Shown here: positions 59,445 through 64,000 of the stretch, in pieces
How the letters are laid out: every line of letters begins with the position of its first letter
How positions within the stretch are numbered: position 1 is the stretch's first letter
Assembly: GCF_042677865.1 (NCBI RefSeq)
Contig: NZ_JBHUDD010000056.1
Coordinates: 12,024 to 76,023 of the forward strand
Source: Lutimaribacter salitolerans
GTDB taxonomy: Bacteria; Pseudomonadota; Alphaproteobacteria; Rhodobacterales; Rhodobacteraceae
DNA: 64,000 nucleotides
Direction: 5' to 3'
Translations under genes and position numbers: made by a program
Notes under the pieces: generated by a model
Seen by the model: the letters and a program-made list of their open reading frames with translations, nothing else
Told to the model about the DNA's origin: nothing
Databases searched by the model: none

Positions 59445-60350
59445 ATGAGCGTTTCTGCAAACTTACACCCCCGCACATTGCCCGAGCCCGCAGCCATGCT
59501 GCGGCTGATCAAGCCGATCACGTGGTTCCCGCCCATGTGGGCCTATCTGTGCGGCACGGTGTCGTCGGGTGTCTCGCCACTGGAAGCCCCGGCGCTTGTG
59601 CTTTTGGGCATCGTTCTGGCCGGTCCGATCGTCTGCGGCATGTCACAGGCCGCGAATGACTGGTGCGACCGGCATGTGGACGCGATCAACGAGCCCGACC
59701 GCCCGATCCCCTCGGGGCGTATCCCCGGGCGCTGGGGTCTTTGGATCGCACTTGCCATGTCGGCGCTGTCGCTGCTGGTGGGCGCGCTGCTGGGGCCGTG
59801 GGGCTTTGCCGCCACGGTGGTGGGCGTGCTGGCCGCCTGGGCCTATTCGGCCGAACCCGTGCGCCTGAAACGCTCGGGCTGGTTCGGCCCCGGTCTGGTG
59901 GGGTTGAGCTACGAGACTTTGCCGTGGTTCACCGGTGCCGCCGTGCTGGCCGCCGGTCTGCCCGACTGGCCGATCATCTGGATCGCCCTGCTGTATGGGA
60001 TCGGCGCGCATGGGATCATGACGCTGAATGATTTCAAGGCGTTGGAAGGCGACCGGCAGATGGGTGTCAACTCGCTGCCCGTCACGCTGGGCCCCGAGCT
60101 GGCGGCCAAGGTCGCCTGCGTCGTGATGCTGGTGCCACAGGCGCTGGTGGTGATGCTGCTGGCCCATTGGGACCGGCCCTATCACGCGGCGGCGGTTCTG
60201 GCGCTGGGTCTGGGACAGGTCTGGGCGATGTCGGTGATGCTGCGCGATCCGCGGGCCAAGGCGCCGTGGTACAACGGCACCGGCGTCCTGATGTATATTT
60301 CGGGCATGATGGTCGCGGCCTTCGCCCTGCGCGGTCTGGGAATGATGTGA
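59445..60350 (+). CDS. bchG: Bacteriochlorophyll synthase (geranylgeranyl transferase) BchG
   Basis: UbiA-family prenyltransferase attaching geranylgeranyl to bacteriochlorophyllide a. It has 301 residues, about eight membrane helices and the two Asp-rich motifs SQAANDWCDRHVDAINEPDR and NDFKALEGDRQMG. The start at 59445 (MSVSANLHPRTLPEP) fits the family N-terminus. No clear ribosome binding site exists because a PpsR operator occupies that space. It overlaps the next gene (TGATG). Confidence 0.95.
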   Translation: MSVSANLHPRTLPEPAAMLRLIKPITWFPPMWAYLCGTVSSGVSPLEAPALVLLGIVLAGPIVCGMSQAANDWCDRHVDAINEPDRPIPSGRIPGRWGLWIALAMSALSLLVGALLGPWGFAATVVGVLAAWAYSAEPVRLKRSGWFGPGLVGLSYETLPWFTGAAVLAAGLPDWPIIWIALLYGIGAHGIMTLNDFKALEGDRQMGVNSLPVTLGPELAAKVACVVMLVPQALVVMLLAHWDRPYHAAAVLALGLGQVWAMSVMLRDPRAKAPWYNGTGVLMYISGMMVAAFALRGLGMM

Positions 60351-61654
60351 TGACGCTAAGCTGGGTTTCCATCCTGCGGCTCGGTCTGGTGCAGATGGCG
60401 CTGGGGATGATCGTGGTGCTGACCACGGCCACGATGAACCGCGTGATGGTGGTCGAGCTGGCCCTGCCCGCAATCCTGCCCGGCCTTCTGGTAACGCTCT
60501 ACTACGGCACGCAGTTCGCGCGCCCGCATTTCGGCCACGGGGCCGACGGGGGTGGCCGGCGCACGCCCTGGATCATCGGCGGGGTGGCCTGCCTTGGGGC
60601 GGGCGCCATGCTGGCGGCCTTTGCCGTGGGTCTGATGGCGCACAGCACATGGGGCGGCATTGCCGTCGCGGTGCCCGGTTTCCTGCTGATAGGTCTCGGC
60701 ATCGGGGCGGCGGGCACCAACCTTCTGGCGCTGCTGGCCTCGCGCGTGGCCAGCGACCGGCAGGCGGCGGCGGGCAGCGCGGTCTGGATCATGATGATCT
60801 TCGGCCTTGCCGCCACCGGCATCACAGCCGGCATGCTGCTGGACCCGTACAGCCCCGCGCGTCTGCTGGCGGTCACGGCGGGCGTGTCGGGCATCGCATT
60901 GCTGTTTGCGGTGATCGGCACATGGGGGCAGGAACGCACCCCCGCGCCGGTCAAGCCGCGGGCCAACCGCAAGCTGGCCTACCGCGCGGCGGTGGCCGAA
61001 TTGTGGGCCGATCCGCGCGTGCGCGGCTTCACCATTTTCGTCTTTGCCTCGATGCTGGCCTACAACCTGCAGGACCTGATCCTTGAACCCTATGCCGGGC
61101 ATGTGTTCGGCATGACCGTGGGCCAAAGCACGCAACTGGGCGGGATGCATCACGCCGGCGCGCTGGCGGGCATGATCGCCGTGCTGCTGTCGGGCACCGT
61201 GCTGGCGCGCTGGATCGTGGTGCCGATCCGGGTCTGGATCGTGGGCGGGTGCGTCCTGTCGGGCGCCTCGCTGCTGGCGCTGGCCTGGGGCGGGATGCAC
61301 GCGAGCACATGGCCGATCACGGCCAATGTCTTTACCCTCGGGCTGGCCAACGGAGCCTTTGCCGTCGCCGCCATCGGCGCGATGATGGGCCTGGCCCGCG
61401 AAGGCGATGAATCCCGCGAGGGCATCCGCATGGGCCTGTTCGGCGCGGCGCAGGCCATCGCATTCGGCGCGGGCTCGTTCCTGGGCACCGCGGCGGCGGA
61501 CGTGATGCGCGCGCTGGTCGCCAGCGACGCGATTGCCTATGGCAGCGTCTTTGCGGCCGAGGGCGTCGTCTTTCTCATCGCGGCGGGGCTGGCCCTGTCG
61601 CTGAACACGCATACCGATCCGGCACCCGCCGGTGATCTGATACCGGGGGAATGA
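60350..61654 (+). CDS. PucC-family MFS protein of the bchG-bchP locus
   Basis: A 12-helix major-facilitator protein of the PucC/LhaA/BchG-linked family (orf428 in Rhodobacter), 434 residues. It resembles lhaA in the MNRVMVVELALPAILPGLLV and NLQDLILEPYAGHVFGM segments. It lies between bchG and bchP in most PGCs. It may carry bacteriochlorophyll intermediates or help assembly; its exact role is unproven. It overlaps both neighbours by a few bases. Confidence 0.92.
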   Translation: MTLSWVSILRLGLVQMALGMIVVLTTATMNRVMVVELALPAILPGLLVTLYYGTQFARPHFGHGADGGGRRTPWIIGGVACLGAGAMLAAFAVGLMAHSTWGGIAVAVPGFLLIGLGIGAAGTNLLALLASRVASDRQAAAGSAVWIMMIFGLAATGITAGMLLDPYSPARLLAVTAGVSGIALLFAVIGTWGQERTPAPVKPRANRKLAYRAAVAELWADPRVRGFTIFVFASMLAYNLQDLILEPYAGHVFGMTVGQSTQLGGMHHAGALAGMIAVLLSGTVLARWIVVPIRVWIVGGCVLSGASLLALAWGGMHASTWPITANVFTLGLANGAFAVAAIGAMMGLAREGDESREGIRMGLFGAAQAIAFGAGSFLGTAAADVMRALVASDAIAYGSVFAAEGVVFLIAAGLALSLNTHTDPAPAGDLIPGE

Positions 61655-62835
61655 CCATGTATGATGTCGTCGTCATAGGCGGGGGGCCGTCGGGGGCCAC
61701 CGCCGCCGAGGATCTGGCCCTGTACGGGCGCAAGGTCGCGCTGATCGACCGCGCGGGCCGGATCAAGCCCTGCGGCGGGGCGATCCCGCCGCGCCTGATC
61801 CGCGATTTCCGCATCCCGGCCAGCCAGATCGTGGCCAAGATCACCACCGCGCGGATGATCTCGCCCACCGGCCGCCGTGTCGATATTCCCATCGAGAACG
61901 GCTTTGTCGGCATGGTCGACCGCGAGCATTTCGACGACTACCTGCGCAACCGCGCGGCCGAGGCCGGGGCCGAGCGCCATACCGGCACTTATCTGCGGAT
62001 TGAACGCGACAAGGCGGGCACCCATGTCGTCTATCGCGACAAGGCCAGCGGCGATGAACACCGCCTGACCACCCGCATGGTGATCGGGGCCGACGGCGCG
62101 CGCAGCAACGTGGCGAAAACCGAGGTGCCGGGCGGCGACCGCATTCCTTACGTCATCGCCTATCACGAGATCATCGAGGCCCCCGGCCCGCGCGGCGACT
62201 ATGACCCCGACCGCTGCGACGTGATCTATGACGGGCGCATCAGCCCCGATTTCTATGGCTGGGTGTTCCCGCATGGCAAATCCGCCAGCATCGGCATGGG
62301 ATCGCTGGTCAAGGATGTGGACCTGAAAAAGGCCACCGCCGACCTGCGCGAGGCAAGCGGCTTGGCCGACTGCCGCACCATCCGCCGCGAGGGCGCGCCC
62401 ATCCCGCTGAAGCCGATGGATCGTTGGGACAATGGCCGCGACGTGGTGCTGGCCGGTGACGCGGCGGGCGTGGTTGCACCCAGCTCGGGCGAGGGGATAT
62501 ACTATGCCATGGTCGGAGGGCGCGTGGCCGCAACGGCGGCCCATGCCAAACTGACATCGGGCATGATCCGCGATCTGGGTCTGGCTCGCAAACTGTTCAT
62601 GAAAGAGCACAAGTCGGTGTTCAAGGTGCTGGGCGCGATGCAGGACGCCTATTACAAATCCGACGAGCGGCGCGAGCGGTTCGTCAGCCTGTGCCACGAC
62701 ATCGACGTGCAGCGCCTGACGTTCGAGGCCTATATGAACAAGGAACTGGTCAAGGCGCGGCCCATGGCCCACGTCAAGATCGGCATCAAGAACCTGGCCC
62801 ACCTGGCCGGGGTGGTAAAGGCGGAACACGTATGA
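61651..62835 (+). CDS. bchP: Geranylgeranyl diphosphate/bacteriochlorophyll reductase BchP
   Basis: Reduces the geranylgeranyl tail of bacteriochlorophyll to phytyl. FAD/NAD(P)-dependent, 394 residues, with the N-terminal dinucleotide motif VVIGGGPSGATAAEDLA and PCGGAIPP, then LAGDAAGVVAPSSGEG. The ATG overlaps the previous stop by ATGA, and the following idi starts within its last codons. Confidence 0.96.
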   Translation: MTMYDVVVIGGGPSGATAAEDLALYGRKVALIDRAGRIKPCGGAIPPRLIRDFRIPASQIVAKITTARMISPTGRRVDIPIENGFVGMVDREHFDDYLRNRAAEAGAERHTGTYLRIERDKAGTHVVYRDKASGDEHRLTTRMVIGADGARSNVAKTEVPGGDRIPYVIAYHEIIEAPGPRGDYDPDRCDVIYDGRISPDFYGWVFPHGKSASIGMGSLVKDVDLKKATADLREASGLADCRTIRREGAPIPLKPMDRWDNGRDVVLAGDAAGVVAPSSGEGIYYAMVGGRVAATAAHAKLTSGMIRDLGLARKLFMKEHKSVFKVLGAMQDAYYKSDERRERFVSLCHDIDVQRLTFEAYMNKELVKARPMAHVKIGIKNLAHLAGVVKAEHV

Positions 62836-63362
62836 AGGCGCTTATCCCGGCCTGGGTAAACGGCACGCTGCGCCCGGTCGAAAAGCTGGAGGTGCATCAG
62901 CGCGGGCTGCGCCACAAGGCGGTTTCGATCTTCGTGATGGATGGCAACCGCGTGCTGATCCAGCGCCGCGCGCTATCGAAATACCACACGCCGGGCCTGT
63001 GGGCGAACACCTGCTGCACCCATCCCGACTGGGCCGAAGACCCGGCCACCTGCGCCACCCGCCGCCTGCGCGAGGAACTGGGGATCACCGGCCTGAGTTG
63101 CGAACATCGCGGGCAGGTCGAATACCGCGCCGATGTGGGCAACGGCCTGATCGAACACGAGCTTGTCGATCTGTATCTGGCCCGCGCCAGCGCCGATCTG
63201 CCGCTGCGGCCCAATCCGGACGAGGTGATGCAGACCCGCTGGGTCGCCGCCGATGTTCTGACCGAAGAGGTCGACCGCCACCCCGAGCGGTTCACGCCCT
63301 GGCTGCGGATCTACCTGACCGAACATGGCGATCAGATATTTGCCTCGGTACCTGCGCAGTAA
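62832..63362 (+). CDS. idi: Isopentenyl-diphosphate delta-isomerase Idi
   Basis: Converts isopentenyl diphosphate to dimethylallyl diphosphate for carotenoid and bacteriochlorophyll tails. A type I Nudix-fold enzyme of 176 residues with WANTCCTHPDW (active-site Cys), RRLREELGI (Nudix helix) and ELVDLYLARA. It overlaps bchP by 4 bases and is the last PGC gene at this side. Confidence 0.95.
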   Translation: MKALIPAWVNGTLRPVEKLEVHQRGLRHKAVSIFVMDGNRVLIQRRALSKYHTPGLWANTCCTHPDWAEDPATCATRRLREELGITGLSCEHRGQVEYRADVGNGLIEHELVDLYLARASADLPLRPNPDEVMQTRWVAADVLTEEVDRHPERFTPWLRIYLTEHGDQIFASVPAQ

Positions 63363-63389
63363 CTTACCATAAGACGGATTATCCGCTGC

Positions 63390-63447
63390 GCAGATGTAAG
63401 AGCAAAGTTAAGATGTCCCACATCTGCAAAGTAGAAGTGTCACTTCT
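63390..63447. repeat. Inverted and tandem repeats between idi and the transposase remnant
   Basis: GCAGATGT (63390-63397) and ACATCTGC (63420-63427) form an 8-bp inverted repeat. AGAAGTG-T-CACTTCT (63433-63447) forms a near-continuous 7-bp stem. Two degenerate 24-base direct units start at 63404 and 63428 (AAAGTTAAGATGTCC, AAAGTAGAAGTGTC). These look like a degenerate insertion-sequence terminus or an idi terminator. I cannot tell which. Confidence 0.45.
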
Positions 63448-63482
63448 GTGGTTGCCGCCCGTGATCGCCAAGCTTTGCAACG

Positions 63483-63773
63483 ATGCGGCGCATGGCCATG
63501 CGGTTCCGGGGCATTTTGCGCAGAGAACACTCCGCCCCGCTGGACGCGTGGATCGATCACGCCATCGAGACGGATATCTCGCCGATCATGCGCTTTGCCC
63601 GAACGCTGAACCGTGACATCGCTGCCGTGCGTAGTGCCATCGACTTTCCGTGGAGCAACGGTCAAGCGGAGGGCCAAATTTATCGCCTGAAGACCCTCAA
63701 GCGCGCCATGTACGGCCGTGCCGGACCAGAACTTCTCCGGGCCCGAATGCTGCCCCTCCGCCACACAGATTGA
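63483..63773 (+). pseudogene. ISL3-type transposase, C-terminal remnant
   Basis: The 96 residues from 63483 carry the C-terminal hallmark of ISL3-family transposases (WSNGQAEGQIYRLKTLKR, then MYGRAGPELLRARML). The N-terminal two thirds are missing, so this is a truncated, inactive remnant. Its upstream side is cut within about 120 bases of idi. It marks an edge where mobile DNA has touched the PGC. Confidence 0.85.
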
Positions 63774-64000
63774 GACAGAGCCGGTTAGCATATCTTTCCG
63801 GTTGGCAGTCGGGGGACGGATCAGGCAGAGGATCTGGCGGCGCCGGAGCAGAGCCTGCCCGAGTCTGAGCACGGCTTAGATCGCCTGCAAGTAGGTCATA
63901 CCGATGCTAGGCATGATCCAGGGGAATCGCTTTTGGGCCGATCGGTGTGTTTGAGCGCGCTTGCGTCTGAGCCTGAGTTGGATTCTGTAATGTTGGGTGA
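63774..64000. other. Right-edge sequence without a supportable gene
   Basis: These 227 bases downstream of the transposase remnant hold no ORF that I can support on either strand. They may be the outer end of the insertion sequence or chromosome/plasmid DNA beyond it. No inverted repeat end could be fixed by eye. Confidence 0.3.

Noticed and set aside
1..64000. CRISPR arrays, tRNA or rRNA genes
   Set aside because: I looked for regularly spaced repeats, cloverleaf-like arms and rRNA sequence and saw none. The repeated 16-mers are irregularly spaced and palindromic, unlike CRISPR repeats.

Overview
The window is GC-rich and carries most of an alphaproteobacterial photosynthesis gene cluster (PGC). 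The gene set and order are those of an aerobic anoxygenic phototroph of the Roseobacter group: oxygen-dependent cyclase AcsF, spheroidenone-type carotenoid genes including crtA, puhE-hemA-cycA, and a ppaA-ppsR regulator pair. The cluster is split in two, and a plasmid replication/partition module plus about 22 kb of catabolic genes lie between the halves. This points to a PGC on an extrachromosomal replicon. From memory, DnaA-like PGC plasmids are known in Roseobacter litoralis and Sulfitobacter guttiformis.

Layout. 1-14503 is PGC half 1: bchY (cut by the window edge), a small coupled ORF, bchX, bchC, crtF and crtE on the minus strand; crtD and crtC on plus; tspO, crtB and crtI on minus; crtA, bchI, bchD and bchO on plus. 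14473-18014 is the plasmid module: parB and parA on minus, an iteron-bearing intergenic region, and a DnaA-like replicase on plus. Seven copies of a 16-bp palindrome (TGTCCCCGCGGGGACA) lie in bchD, bchO, parB and parA and just upstream of parA. They are the probable centromere. 18240-26549 is an IclR-controlled operon: 2-oxoacid dehydrogenase E1 alpha and beta, a TRAP transporter, a second ThDP enzyme and a two-repeat protein of unknown function. 26733-28832 holds a coiled-coil membrane protein and a ClpP-fold protease-like protein. 29123-36211 holds an MlrC-like hydrolase and a five-gene peptide-type ABC importer. 36334-40369 holds an HpsN/HisD-like dehydrogenase, an Asp/Glu-type racemase, a CuyA-like cysteate sulfo-lyase and a divergent LysR regulator, which suggests organosulfonate use. 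40645-63362 is PGC half 2: cycA, hemA, puhE, acsF, bciE, puhC, puhB, puhA, lhaA, bchM, L, H, B, N, F on minus, then ppaA, ppsR, bchG, a PucC-type MFS gene, bchP and idi on plus. A truncated ISL3-type transposase follows at the right edge.

How the genes work together. Within the window are ALA synthesis (hemA), Mg chelation (bchHID, bchO), methylation (bchM), oxidative cyclisation (acsF with bciE), protochlorophyllide reduction (bchLNB), hydration (bchF), chlorin reduction (bchX and bchY; bchZ lies beyond the left edge), hydroxyethyl oxidation (bchC), esterification (bchG) and side-chain reduction (bchP, supplied by idi). crtE, B, I, C, D, F and A make spheroidenone. puhA, B, C, E and lhaA build the reaction centre and LH1, and cycA is the likely electron donor. 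Nine TGT-N12-ACA (or near-match) PpsR operators sit in front of bchC, between crtE and crtD, between crtI and crtA, between bchF and ppaA, and in front of bchG, so the locally encoded PpsR/PpaA pair should control almost every PGC transcript. The puf operon is not in the window and presumably lies to the left of bchY.
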